Shown here one piece after another: positions 26,588-35,110 of a DNA stretch of 63,908 nt. Position 1 is the stretch's first letter; every line of letters begins with the position of its first letter. Where the stretch lies: NCBI GenBank assembly GCA_964398215.1, contig CAYNNP010000007.1:1-63908 (forward strand). The letters are read 5' to 3'. Source of the stretch: CAYNNP01 sp964398215. GTDB lineage: Bacteria > Planctomycetota > Planctomycetia > Pirellulales > Pirellulaceae. The position numbers and the translations under genes are program-made. A model generated the notes under the pieces. The model was given only the letters and a program-made list of their open reading frames with translations. It ran no database searches and had not been told where the DNA came from.

Positions 26588-27367
26588 TCAAGGCAATTGA
26601 AAGATCCGGCGTGCATTATCGGTGGTGATTTCTGCCAGCGACTCAGGCGAAACACCTCGAACGTTCGCCAAACAACGCAGGGTATGTTCGACGCGCGCAG
26701 GCTCGTTGGGACGACGACCACGTAGCGGTTCGGGACTTAGGTACGGTGAATCCGTTTCAACCAACAAGCGATCATCGGGAACCATCTTGGCGACGGCCCT
26801 GAGCTCATCACTTTTTTTGAACGTGACCATACCAGCAAAGCTGATGAACAATCCCTGGTCCAAACATTTTTCTGCAGTCTGGATGTCGCCCGTAAAGGAA
26901 TGCATGATTCCGCTGGGAACCGATTCCTGCTTTTCCAACTGGTCAACTATCAAGTGCCCACTTTCACGCATGTGGATCACCATTGGCAATCCTGTTTTTC
27001 GACAAAGCTCCATGTGCCGGTCAAAATAGTCATGCTGCATTTCGATTGGTGTGTCATCCCAATAGCAGTCCAGCCCAGTTTCACCGATCGCGCGAACGCC
27101 CGGATACGCTACCAGCTCTTCGATCACACTCCAATCATCGGGTTTTGCCTCCGCTGCACTGTTCGGCTGAATTCCAACAACGGCGTACAAGTAATCTGGA
27201 AACTGCGCCGCCAACTCACAAGCACGGCGACTGGTGATCGCATCGATACCGATCACTGCGATGCCAACCAACCCTGCTTCTTTTGAGCGCTGGACAACTT
27301 CATCCACGCATTCGTCAAACGCATCAACGTTCAGATGCGCATGTGTATCGAACAGAGTAAGTGTCAT
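26588..27367 (-). CDS. tatD: TatD-family metal-dependent hydrolase (3'-5' DNase)
   Basis: 259 residues, the family length. TIM-barrel metallo-hydrolase with the TatD metal ligands: H9 and H11 (FDTHAHLN), Glu in IGETGLD (about 97), His in MVIHMRE (about 133), His in IMHSFTG (about 157), and Asp in VETDSPYLSPEP (about 208). The last motif is diagnostic. TatD proteins are Mg-dependent exonucleases involved in DNA quality control; YcfH-type paralogues are annotated the same way. The ATG overlaps the stop of the cdsA-like gene by 4 nt (ATGA), so translation is coupled. Confidence 0.93.
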   Translation of the reverse strand: MTLTLFDTHAHLNVDAFDECVDEVVQRSKEAGLVGIAVIGIDAITSRRACELAAQFPDYLYAVVGIQPNSAAEAKPDDWSVIEELVAYPGVRAIGETGLDCYWDDTPIEMQHDYFDRHMELCRKTGLPMVIHMRESGHLIVDQLEKQESVPSGIMHSFTGDIQTAEKCLDQGLFISFAGMVTFKKSDELRAVAKMVPDDRLLVETDSPYLSPEPLRGRRPNEPARVEHTLRCLANVRGVSPESLAEITTDNARRIFQLP

Positions 27368-28395
27368 CGCGTAAAGAAGAATCGAGTCAAGTGATAAAAG
27401 ACCGGCGCGGCAAAACAGATGCTGTCGATTTGATCTAGGACGCCAGCATGACCTTGCACCAAAGTACCCGTATCAGTCACGCCACGGTCACGCTTGATCG
27501 CGCTCATTGTCATCGTGCCCGCACACGCCATCACGGTCACGACTGCGCCCAACACGCCGGCTTCCCAGGGATAAAACGGAGTTGCCCAGCACAGCCCCGC
27601 TGCAATCAAACCCGTCGTGACCATTGACCCCAAAAAGCCTTCCCATGTTCGGGATCCGTTGATTTTTTCCGCAATCACATGCTGGCCTGCAATTCGACTC
27701 CAGATACGTTCAAGTACAGAAGAAAGCTGTGCGATCAAAACGAAAAACAATAGCAAGCTAATATTGCTGCCTTGCCAAGGTACCGTTTCGTTGGTCGTGT
27801 ACAGCTTCAGGTCCAGGATTGCGGGCGTGTAGCTCAGTGCATAAACACAAATCAACAATCCAATCTGAATCTTGGCCGCCCGCTCCAAAAATCGCTTGTA
27901 ATCGCCAGCAATCGCGGACCGCGCCGGAATGAACAAACTGGCGTAAACAGGAATCATGATGCTGTAGAAACCGTAGAAATCAATCTTGCTTAGCCGCCCC
28001 AGATACTCTGGCGGGTCACTCCCCAACGCGATCAAAATGTACTGCAGTGGTGTGAATATAAAGAACACCCAGAACAGCGAGCGATGGTCGCCGCGGCGCG
28101 TTGGCGTCATCGTGATGAATTCACGAAGCGCCCAGAACGACACGAACCCGAATAAGATCACGACCCCGACGCGGTGCAGCAAAAAACCAAGCCCCAGGAT
28201 CACTGTCATGATCCACCACACGCGCAATTTGTGATTGAATCGTTTAACGTGTGCCTGTTCAATCCCAAGACTTTCACGGCGTGCAAGCAACACGCCGACC
28301 AATGTTGCAATCCCCAACGCGATCAAAATCACAGCCAACAACACATACGTGTTGTATGAATGCCATGCGGTCGGTACGCCTTGGGCGAGTATCAT
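27364..28395 (-). CDS. Phosphatidate cytidylyltransferase (CdsA family)
   Basis: 343 residues with about eight transmembrane helices. The CDP-DAG synthase signature is at the C-terminus: SAIKRDRGVTDTGTLVQGHA followed by GVLDQIDS. The usual signature is S-x8-KR-x4-KD-x5-PGHGG-x2-DR-x-D. Here the KD Lys is Thr, the PGHGG is QGHAG and the DR Arg is Gln, while the KR, Asp, GH and final D-x-x-D pattern are kept. It should make CDP-diacylglycerol from phosphatidate and CTP at the membrane, but the changes make it a divergent member or a homologue with another substrate. The start codon is ATG, and the stop overlaps the tatD start. Confidence 0.83.
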   Translation of the reverse strand: MILAQGVPTAWHSYNTYVLLAVILIALGIATLVGVLLARRESLGIEQAHVKRFNHKLRVWWIMTVILGLGFLLHRVGVVILFGFVSFWALREFITMTPTRRGDHRSLFWVFFIFTPLQYILIALGSDPPEYLGRLSKIDFYGFYSIMIPVYASLFIPARSAIAGDYKRFLERAAKIQIGLLICVYALSYTPAILDLKLYTTNETVPWQGSNISLLLFFVLIAQLSSVLERIWSRIAGQHVIAEKINGSRTWEGFLGSMVTTGLIAAGLCWATPFYPWEAGVLGAVVTVMACAGTMTMSAIKRDRGVTDTGTLVQGHAGVLDQIDSICFAAPVFYHLTRFFFTR

Positions 28396-28452
28396 GCTTT
28401 GCTGAATGTTTGTTTTATGAAAATTGAAAAGTAGTTTGCCACGTGACGAAAA

Positions 28453-29532
28453 CTACGCGGTCGCCGAAAGTCTTTCTGTTACCGCAGCACCCATCGCTTG
28501 TGTGCCGATGCTGTCACCGCCGCCTGCGATGTCGGCCGTCCGCAAGCCATCCGCCAAGACTTGTTGGACCGCTGCTTCGACAGCTTTGGCCTCATCGGTC
28601 AATCCGAGTGAGTGACGTAACAACATCGCTGCCGCCAAAATTGTGGCCAACGGATTCGCAATGTCTTGGCCCGCAATGTCAGGAGCAGAACCATGAATCG
28701 GCTCGTACAACCCTGGACCGCTATCTCCCAACGACGCGCTCGGCAGCATGCCTAGCGAACCCGGCAACATCGACGCCTCATCAGTCAAAATGTCACCAAA
28801 CATGTTGCCCGTGACGACCACATCAAAATCTTTGGGCCGATTGATCAAATGCATCGCCATGGCGTCGATCAAAACCACATCATACTGTACATCAGGAAAC
28901 TCTTCAGCCATCACACGCGCCGCAACTTTCCGCCACAACCGGCTCGGCTCCAGTACATTCGCCTTGTCGACACTGGTCAGGCGACCGCCGCGACCCTCAG
29001 CAGCCTTGGCGGCCATCCGGACGATCCTTTCGACTTCCGGTACGCTGTAAACCATCGACTGGAACGCCGATTCGGTGGCTCCTTCACCTTCGCGACCAGA
29101 ATCACCAAAGTAGATACCGCCCGTCAATTCTCGCAAGAATAGAATGTCGGTCCCTTCGATGATCTCTCGCTTGAGTGGCGACGCGTCAACGAGCTGGTCA
29201 AACAAACGGATGGGCCGCAGATTTGCGAACAAGCCCAACTCTTTGCGAATCTTTAACAGCCCAGCCTCGGGACGTGTGGCGGCGTTTGGGTCATCCCATT
29301 TGGGACCGCCGACTGCCCCCAGCAAAATTGCGTCGGACTGTTTACACGCGTCGATGGTTTGCTGCGGCAACGGGTCGCCGGACGTATCGATCGAGATTCC
29401 ACCGATCAAGTGCGATGAAAAACTGAATTCATGGCCAAAGGTCGTCGCGACGACTTCTAGCAACTTGACGGCTTGATCAACAATTTCGGGGCCAATGCCA
29501 TCGCCTGGCAAAAGAACAAGATTGGCTTTCAA
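28453..29532 (-). CDS. leuB: 3-isopropylmalate dehydrogenase
   Basis: 359 residues, standard LeuB length. N-terminal NLVLLPGDGIGPEIV, substrate loop GLFANLRPIR, ELTGGIYFGD (specific for LeuB against isocitrate dehydrogenase), the Lys/Asp active site SVDKANVLEPSRLWR and VLIDAMAM, and the NAD-binding GDILTDEASMLPGSLGMLPS and EPIHGSAPDIAGQDIANP. It oxidises and decarboxylates 3-isopropylmalate in leucine synthesis. The frame offers only a TTG start (a stop lies eight codons upstream). It stands between the cdsA-tatD operon and the DUF1501 gene; citramalate synthase, a related pathway enzyme, is elsewhere in the window. Confidence 0.97.
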   Translation of the reverse strand: MKANLVLLPGDGIGPEIVDQAVKLLEVVATTFGHEFSFSSHLIGGISIDTSGDPLPQQTIDACKQSDAILLGAVGGPKWDDPNAATRPEAGLLKIRKELGLFANLRPIRLFDQLVDASPLKREIIEGTDILFLRELTGGIYFGDSGREGEGATESAFQSMVYSVPEVERIVRMAAKAAEGRGGRLTSVDKANVLEPSRLWRKVAARVMAEEFPDVQYDVVLIDAMAMHLINRPKDFDVVVTGNMFGDILTDEASMLPGSLGMLPSASLGDSGPGLYEPIHGSAPDIAGQDIANPLATILAAAMLLRHSLGLTDEAKAVEAAVQQVLADGLRTADIAGGGDSIGTQAMGAAVTERLSATA

Positions 29533-29700
29533 AGTACGGTTCCGAGTATGCGGCTAAACGATTTTTTCAAGGAAATCCATCGGTAACTCCAACAACTCTA
29601 GCGGAGCCAACGGGAATCTTGAAGGCGACGGAGTTTTACATCAAGTAGTCCGATTCTAGCCAGCCATCGCCTACGCAAAAAATCAAGCTGTAACGGACCG

Positions 29701-31128
29701 CTAAGCGATGATCTCTTTTGCGATTTCCCCATGAACATCGGTCAATCGAAACGGGCGGCCGTCGTGCATGAATGTCAGCTGTTCGTGATCGATTCCCATT
29801 AAATGCAAAAGCGTTGCGTGCCAGTCATGCATGTGAACTTTGTCGCTGATCGCATGGTGCCCAAATTCATCGGTTTCACCAAAGCTGAATCCACGTTTGA
29901 CGCCACCGCCAGCCAGAAAGAACGTAAACCCATAAGGATTGTGGTCGCGCCCGGTGCCGTTTTTCTGAGCGTACGGCGTGCGTCCGAACTCTCCTCCCCA
30001 CCACACCAATGTGTCTTCCAGTAGTCCGCGCTGTTTCAGATCCGATAACAGGCCCGCGATTGGTTTGTCGACCGCGAATGCATGGTCCTTGTGCTTGCCC
30101 AAATTCGAGTGTTGATCCCAACGCGGATTATTCGAATTGTCACCATAGTTGACTTGGATGTAACGCACTCCTGCTTCAGCGAGCCGGCGAGCCATCAAGC
30201 ACTGCTTTCCAAAATCCTCCGTTTTCTTTTGATCAATGCCATACATCTCTAACGTTTTGGCCGATTCATCTTGCAGTTCCAAAATACTGGATGCATGTTG
30301 CTGCATTCGCCACGCTAATTCATAAGAGTGAATGACAGCGTCTAGTTCACCGCTTGGCGGCTGTTGCTTGATCTGAATCCCGTTGATTTGCCTCAGTAGT
30401 TCAAACTGCTTCGCTTGCTCTTTCGTTGACAACTGTGGATGGGCGAGGTTCCGAATCTTCGCCTGCGTTGCCGACACACCGGCACGCCCGACTGCCGTTC
30501 CCTGATAGTGCGCCGGCAAAAACGCATTGCTGTAATTTCGTGGACCACCATTGCCCATCGAAGGTTGAATCGTCACAAACCCCGGCAAGTTTTGATTCTC
30601 GCTACCAAGACCATACAGCACCCAAGATCCAATACTTGGGCGCACCAAGTTGATCGAACCAGTATGTAAAAACAATGTAGACGGCCCATGTGCGACCCCG
30701 TCTGTATGCATCCCTTTCAAGAAACACAGATCGTCGACATGCTGGGCGATGTTCGGAAACAAGTCGGAAACATACTGACCGCATTGACCATACTGCTTGA
30801 ATTTCCAAGGCGACCTAAACACACGATGCTTGGTGATCGTTTTGGTTTTGGCAAGCACGCGAGCGTCATCGAATTCGACCATTTCACCGTCGCGATCGGC
30901 AAGCGTCTGTTTGTAGTCGAACGAATCAACGTGACTTGGCCCGCCTTGCATGAACAAGAAAATGACGCGTTTCGCGCGGGCGGGAAAGTGCCCCGTTTTT
31001 GATGCCAGCGGATTGCTAGGCGAAGCGTTAGCCTGTTGATGCGCCATCGCAGCGGCGGAAAGAAACCCAAATCCACAACCGGCAGACTTGAGCGCATCAC
31101 GACGCGAAATAAAACGATTCGGACTCAT
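29701..31128 (-). CDS. DUF1501 (sulfatase-like) secreted protein
   Basis: About 475 residues. A Tat-type leader (SRRDALKSAGCGFGFLSAAA) directs export of a folded, possibly metal-containing protein. The DUF1501 body belongs to the alkaline phosphatase/sulfatase-like superfamily: VIFLFMQGGPSHVDSFDYK near the start, MHTDGVAHGPS, VNYGDNSNNPRWDQHSNL, DTLVWWGGEFGRTP and GRDHNPYGFTFFLAGGGVK. It follows the cytochrome/DUF1549/DUF1553 gene by 8 nt, the classic planctomycete pair, presumed to act together on sulfated or other complex polysaccharides. The ATG at 31128 (AGGTGA just upstream) is preferred to the GTG before it. Confidence 0.93.
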   Translation of the reverse strand: MSPNRFISRRDALKSAGCGFGFLSAAAMAHQQANASPSNPLASKTGHFPARAKRVIFLFMQGGPSHVDSFDYKQTLADRDGEMVEFDDARVLAKTKTITKHRVFRSPWKFKQYGQCGQYVSDLFPNIAQHVDDLCFLKGMHTDGVAHGPSTLFLHTGSINLVRPSIGSWVLYGLGSENQNLPGFVTIQPSMGNGGPRNYSNAFLPAHYQGTAVGRAGVSATQAKIRNLAHPQLSTKEQAKQFELLRQINGIQIKQQPPSGELDAVIHSYELAWRMQQHASSILELQDESAKTLEMYGIDQKKTEDFGKQCLMARRLAEAGVRYIQVNYGDNSNNPRWDQHSNLGKHKDHAFAVDKPIAGLLSDLKQRGLLEDTLVWWGGEFGRTPYAQKNGTGRDHNPYGFTFFLAGGGVKRGFSFGETDEFGHHAISDKVHMHDWHATLLHLMGIDHEQLTFMHDGRPFRLTDVHGEIAKEIIA

Positions 31129-31136
31129 CACGTCAC

Positions 31137-34007
31137 CTACTTTAAGAATCGAAAATCGACACTCTGGAACAACGCTTGATACAAAGCAGCCAAGCCAGAA
31201 CTCAAGTCTGATTTGTACGTCTGCAAAAACTTGATGGCAATCTCGGATTCGCCCTGACTAGGCTTGCGGCCGAGTACCTGCAAGTAAACGGATTCCGTCA
31301 ACGCAGGCAACTCGGGATCACCATTCTTTTTCAACTGCGTCTCCGCCGCCAGCCGGCATTGAGTCACGACAAATGGGTGATTCATCAAGAACAATGCTTG
31401 CGACGAAATTGTGCTGCTGGACCGTTTTCCCTGTTGAATATTCGGATCCGCAAAATCAAACACCTCGAACGATTCCGGCAGCGTGTTGCGGAAAACAGGC
31501 AAATACAAACTTCGGACTTTCGAGTCAAAAACGTAGTTGTATTCGACCTTCGTTCCCGCCTTGATCGTAGGCCCACCAACTGCTGTGTCCAAATTCCCGC
31601 CCACTAGCAACAGCGAATCTCGAACAGCTTCTGCCCGCAGGCGTTTACGATTCATACGCCATAGATGCGTGTTGCTGGGATCAACTTTGACGTTACTTGA
31701 CTTGCCAACGGTACTCATTCTGTAGGTTCGCGAAGTCACGATCTTGCGGACCAACGATTTGACCGACCATCCATCGGCAACAAACGAGTGCGCTAGAAAG
31801 TCCAGTAGTTCTGGATGCGTTGGCGGTCGGCCCATTGACCCAAAGTTATCCAGCGATGTCACGATCCCTTCGCCAATCAACCAGTACCAGATACGATTCG
31901 CCATCACTCGCGCAGTCAGCGGATGCTCGGGCGATGCAATCCAATCAGCAAGTTGTCGTCGACCACTTTGATCGTCAATCGGCATCGGTTGCGGAGCTGA
32001 AACAACTTGCATGAACCCACGTGGAACGATGGGGCCGTTGTTGTGGACAACGCCACGAATTGCCAGATGAATATCGGCTGGCTTGGGTTCGTCGGCGCAA
32101 ACCATTGCCATTTCTTTTTTAGGAGCTGAACGCGCAAGTTGCTTCAATTCAGCCGTCAGCGAATCGACCTTCTGTTCCAAAGTCTTAATCAGCGTTGTGT
32201 CGACCGAGGGCGTTTTTGCCTTCTGTGATTTAATATCCTGTGTCCCGGCGACATTTCCCTTCGTGTCTTGGGGGATGAAAATGATCGCATCAGCAATCAC
32301 AACACCGTCAAACGTATCCTTGTTCGAAATGGTGACCAATGTTTCAGCTTGCGAATCAAAATCAAACTGTCCGAGCGATATAAAACTCTTGTCGATGGGC
32401 GGAACCTTGCGTTGATTGACCAATCGTTCGTGTTTGCCATTCTTGTCGACAATCGTCACGGGGACTTTGGTCGCACGATTCGAACCGGGACTGTAGCACA
32501 TTCGCACTTCGTAGGTGCCAGAGTCAGGCAGGCGAACTTTGTAGACCACTTTCTTTTGCCCCTTGGCGTCAGTGGCATCATGAATGTAGTGCTCGCCAAC
32601 GTAATGCGCTACCGATGTCGATTCGACCCACTGTCCAACAATTTTCGCGTCCGAAGTATCAAGCACGATTCCCTTGATCGACTGGAGTGGAATCGATTTA
32701 CTTTTGGTTACTTTTTTCGATGCTTTGCCTCCCGCCTTGCGAAGCGCCTTGTTCGCAGCAGCAAGTTGCGATTGGAGTTCCTTGCGTTTCAATTCATATT
32801 CGTCGATCCTAGCCTGTTCACTTGGCGACACTGGCAACGCGACTTTATTCCACGTGGAAACGTTCGAGTGGATGACGGCTTTGGTGCTTTTTAAAATTCC
32901 TGCAAGCGCGTAATAGTCTTGGGTTGGGATCGGATCAAATTTGTGGTCATGACACCTTGCACAGCCAATCGTCATCCCCATCATCGCTTTGCCGATCGTA
33001 TCAAGTTGCTCGTCAACGATATCCATCTCCAAAATATCTTTGTCTTGCAATTCAAAGTTGGTCGGGCCCAGCAACATGAATGCAGTGGCGACCATTTGCC
33101 GGCGCCGTTGCTCCCAGTCTTCGTGCTGCAAAAGATCTCCGGCGATTTGTTCACGCAAGAATTGGTCGTAGGGCAGATCGCGATTGAAGCTCTCGACAAC
33201 GTAGTCGCGATAACGCCACGCATTGGGGAACAGCAGCGTGCGGCCACCTCCCGATGATTCTGCATAGCGAACAACATCCAGCCAATGCCTGCCCCAGCGC
33301 TCGCCAAAGTGCACAGACTCTAGCAGCCCATCGACGACTTTTTCATAGGCGTCATCGGAATCGTCGCGAATGAACGCATCAATCGCTTGTTGGCTGGGAG
33401 GCAAACCGGTTAGATCGATGTAGACGCGCCGAATCAAATCGAATCGATTGGCATCGGGGGCTGGCACCAAGCCGCAAGATTCTTGGTTTGCCAATACAAA
33501 GTGATCTAAGTCACGGATCGGCCAACCGACATTTTTCACAGTCGGTGGCGGTTGTTGACGGACCGGCTGAAATGCCCAAAACTCACGGCCTTCTTCGATC
33601 GTTGGGCTACTGCTTTTGGAAGACTCCAAAGGCTGTCTCGGATCACTAGCGCCCCGCTTTACCCACTCCTCAAACGCTTGGATCGTCTTTTGCGGCAGTT
33701 TGCCCTTGGGCGGCATTTCCAAGCCAGGATCGTTATAGCGAATCGCTTCGATCAGCAAGCTGTCGTTGGGATCACCGGGAACAACGGCGGCCCCAGAGTC
33801 TCCCCCTTTCGTCAAGCCGGTTGGCGAATCCAGGCGAAGCCCACCCTGTTGTTTTTTGGCCCCATGACAACGAACGCAATGTTCGACCAAGGTTGGCCGA
33901 ACATGTTTTTCAAACAATTCGATGGCACGAGCCGAATCATCGGCCGACAGAACATTGGCGTAAAACAGAACACCAACGAGAACCGTGATTTGTAGGATCG
34001 ACTTCAT
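31137..34007 (-). CDS. Planctomycete cytochrome C / DUF1549 / DUF1553 protein with an inserted golvesin-like domain
   Basis: 956 residues. Signal peptide 1-22. Planctomycete cytochrome C domain (about 30-120) with heme motif CVRCHG (residues 44-49) and a distal Met candidate in LEMPPKG. DUF1549 at about 165-375 includes a second CxxCH (CARCHD, 349-354). DUF1553 at about 680-935 (LTARVMANRIWYWLIGEGIV; HPELLDFLAHSFVADGWSVK). Between them, about 445-580 matches the golvesin/xanthan-lyase C-terminal fold: VGQWVESTSVAHYVGEHYIH, LPDSGTYEVRMCYSPGSNRA, VVIADAIIFIP. Likely role: extracytoplasmic redox or polysaccharide-processing partner of the downstream DUF1501 protein. Confidence 0.92.
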   Translation of the reverse strand: MKSILQITVLVGVLFYANVLSADDSARAIELFEKHVRPTLVEHCVRCHGAKKQQGGLRLDSPTGLTKGGDSGAAVVPGDPNDSLLIEAIRYNDPGLEMPPKGKLPQKTIQAFEEWVKRGASDPRQPLESSKSSSPTIEEGREFWAFQPVRQQPPPTVKNVGWPIRDLDHFVLANQESCGLVPAPDANRFDLIRRVYIDLTGLPPSQQAIDAFIRDDSDDAYEKVVDGLLESVHFGERWGRHWLDVVRYAESSGGGRTLLFPNAWRYRDYVVESFNRDLPYDQFLREQIAGDLLQHEDWEQRRRQMVATAFMLLGPTNFELQDKDILEMDIVDEQLDTIGKAMMGMTIGCARCHDHKFDPIPTQDYYALAGILKSTKAVIHSNVSTWNKVALPVSPSEQARIDEYELKRKELQSQLAAANKALRKAGGKASKKVTKSKSIPLQSIKGIVLDTSDAKIVGQWVESTSVAHYVGEHYIHDATDAKGQKKVVYKVRLPDSGTYEVRMCYSPGSNRATKVPVTIVDKNGKHERLVNQRKVPPIDKSFISLGQFDFDSQAETLVTISNKDTFDGVVIADAIIFIPQDTKGNVAGTQDIKSQKAKTPSVDTTLIKTLEQKVDSLTAELKQLARSAPKKEMAMVCADEPKPADIHLAIRGVVHNNGPIVPRGFMQVVSAPQPMPIDDQSGRRQLADWIASPEHPLTARVMANRIWYWLIGEGIVTSLDNFGSMGRPPTHPELLDFLAHSFVADGWSVKSLVRKIVTSRTYRMSTVGKSSNVKVDPSNTHLWRMNRKRLRAEAVRDSLLLVGGNLDTAVGGPTIKAGTKVEYNYVFDSKVRSLYLPVFRNTLPESFEVFDFADPNIQQGKRSSSTISSQALFLMNHPFVVTQCRLAAETQLKKNGDPELPALTESVYLQVLGRKPSQGESEIAIKFLQTYKSDLSSGLAALYQALFQSVDFRFLK

Positions 34008-34062
34008 GGGTAAATTATATCACACCACCGCGAGCGATGGCGCGAATTCATCAACCCTTGAT

Positions 34063-34938
34063 TCAGGAACCTGAATCGGTGAATTTGATTTCAGCCTTCG
34101 ATTTCAAGCTCTGCTGCATCTTTTGACCCTGAGCCTCGACTAGCATTTCGACATCTTGGTTAACGATCGACTCAGCCAAACGCCCTTTTTCGGCATCAAA
34201 GTACATCACTCCCTTGGTGTTCTGGTTTGTGATGCTGATGGAAACAGGACCTGCGCCTTTGACAAATTCCATTTTGATATCGACTTCAAAAGCATGCAGT
34301 TTGCTTCCACTGCGTTGTTGTGTACCGCGGTAGGTGTATGTGTTGTTCAATTTCATTTTGCCGGCAGGTGACGGCGACGTGAAACCTACTTTCCAAGATT
34401 TACCGACAGTCAGTGGCTCAGCCGGAAACTCCAAGCTACCGTTTCGGCTCAAAGATTCGACCATCTCGCCTCCAGCAGGTCCCATCATTTTCTTGATTTC
34501 ATCAGGGACTACCATCGAAACGATCTTGCCATTCGAGTTCATTGATTGCATCAGCTTTACACCAACGATACCTCGGACCATTTTTCCCATTGTTGGGTCT
34601 TGACCATCAGTACCTGCAGGCACATCCGTATCGACCCCCATTTTAATGCCGGCCGTTTCAACGTCGATCTTCATCCGTTCGATTCGCGTATCCATCTCGG
34701 CGACGCCATCTTTAACTCCTTTGACTTCCCATGTCATCCAGCTTTTATTGACGGTCTTGCTGGTGTTGTTCTGGCCATTCAGATTCATGGTCATGTCCAT
34801 TGACTGGTTCATTTCCACAGCGATCTTGCTGCCGGTTTTGAATTTCCACTTCAAGGAAACCGGTTCTTGAGCCGTCGCGGTTGCGCTAGCAAAACAGATC
34901 GCCAAAATCGCAAACGCAGTGGGTTTGATCATTTTCAT
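34063..34938 (-). CDS. Secreted protein of unknown function (DUF6263-like)
   Basis: 291 residues from the ATG at 34938 (GGAA Shine-Dalgarno); the longer in-frame extension lacks a signal. Signal peptide about 1-24 (ends TATAQE). The rest is beta-rich and Met/Lys-rich: VSLKWKFKTGSKIAVEMNQS, a strand pattern repeated through MTWEVKGVKDGVAEMDTRIE, a central GKIVSMVVPDEI, then LTVGKSWKVGF and KAEIKFTDS at the end. It resembles the secreted lipocalin- or LolA-like DUF6263 family, but I am not sure. Monocistronic and divergent from the O-antigen-ligase-like gene. Confidence 0.75.
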   Translation of the reverse strand: MKMIKPTAFAILAICFASATATAQEPVSLKWKFKTGSKIAVEMNQSMDMTMNLNGQNNTSKTVNKSWMTWEVKGVKDGVAEMDTRIERMKIDVETAGIKMGVDTDVPAGTDGQDPTMGKMVRGIVGVKLMQSMNSNGKIVSMVVPDEIKKMMGPAGGEMVESLSRNGSLEFPAEPLTVGKSWKVGFTSPSPAGKMKLNNTYTYRGTQQRSGSKLHAFEVDIKMEFVKGAGPVSISITNQNTKGVMYFDAEKGRLAESIVNQDVEMLVEAQGQKMQQSLKSKAEIKFTDSGS

Positions 34939-35110
34939 TTCAGTTCCAAAAGAAATTAGTTGGTTGTGTTTTTGGTTGAAGCCAATCTGACAGCTTATCA
35001 CAAGATTTTTGCATGTGCGAAACTCACCTAAAAATGCTCGATTTTTGCTGCTTTTGATTCCGGCGGTCCTGTGAAAGTTAATCAATAACACCAAATACAA
35101 AATCTGTCCT

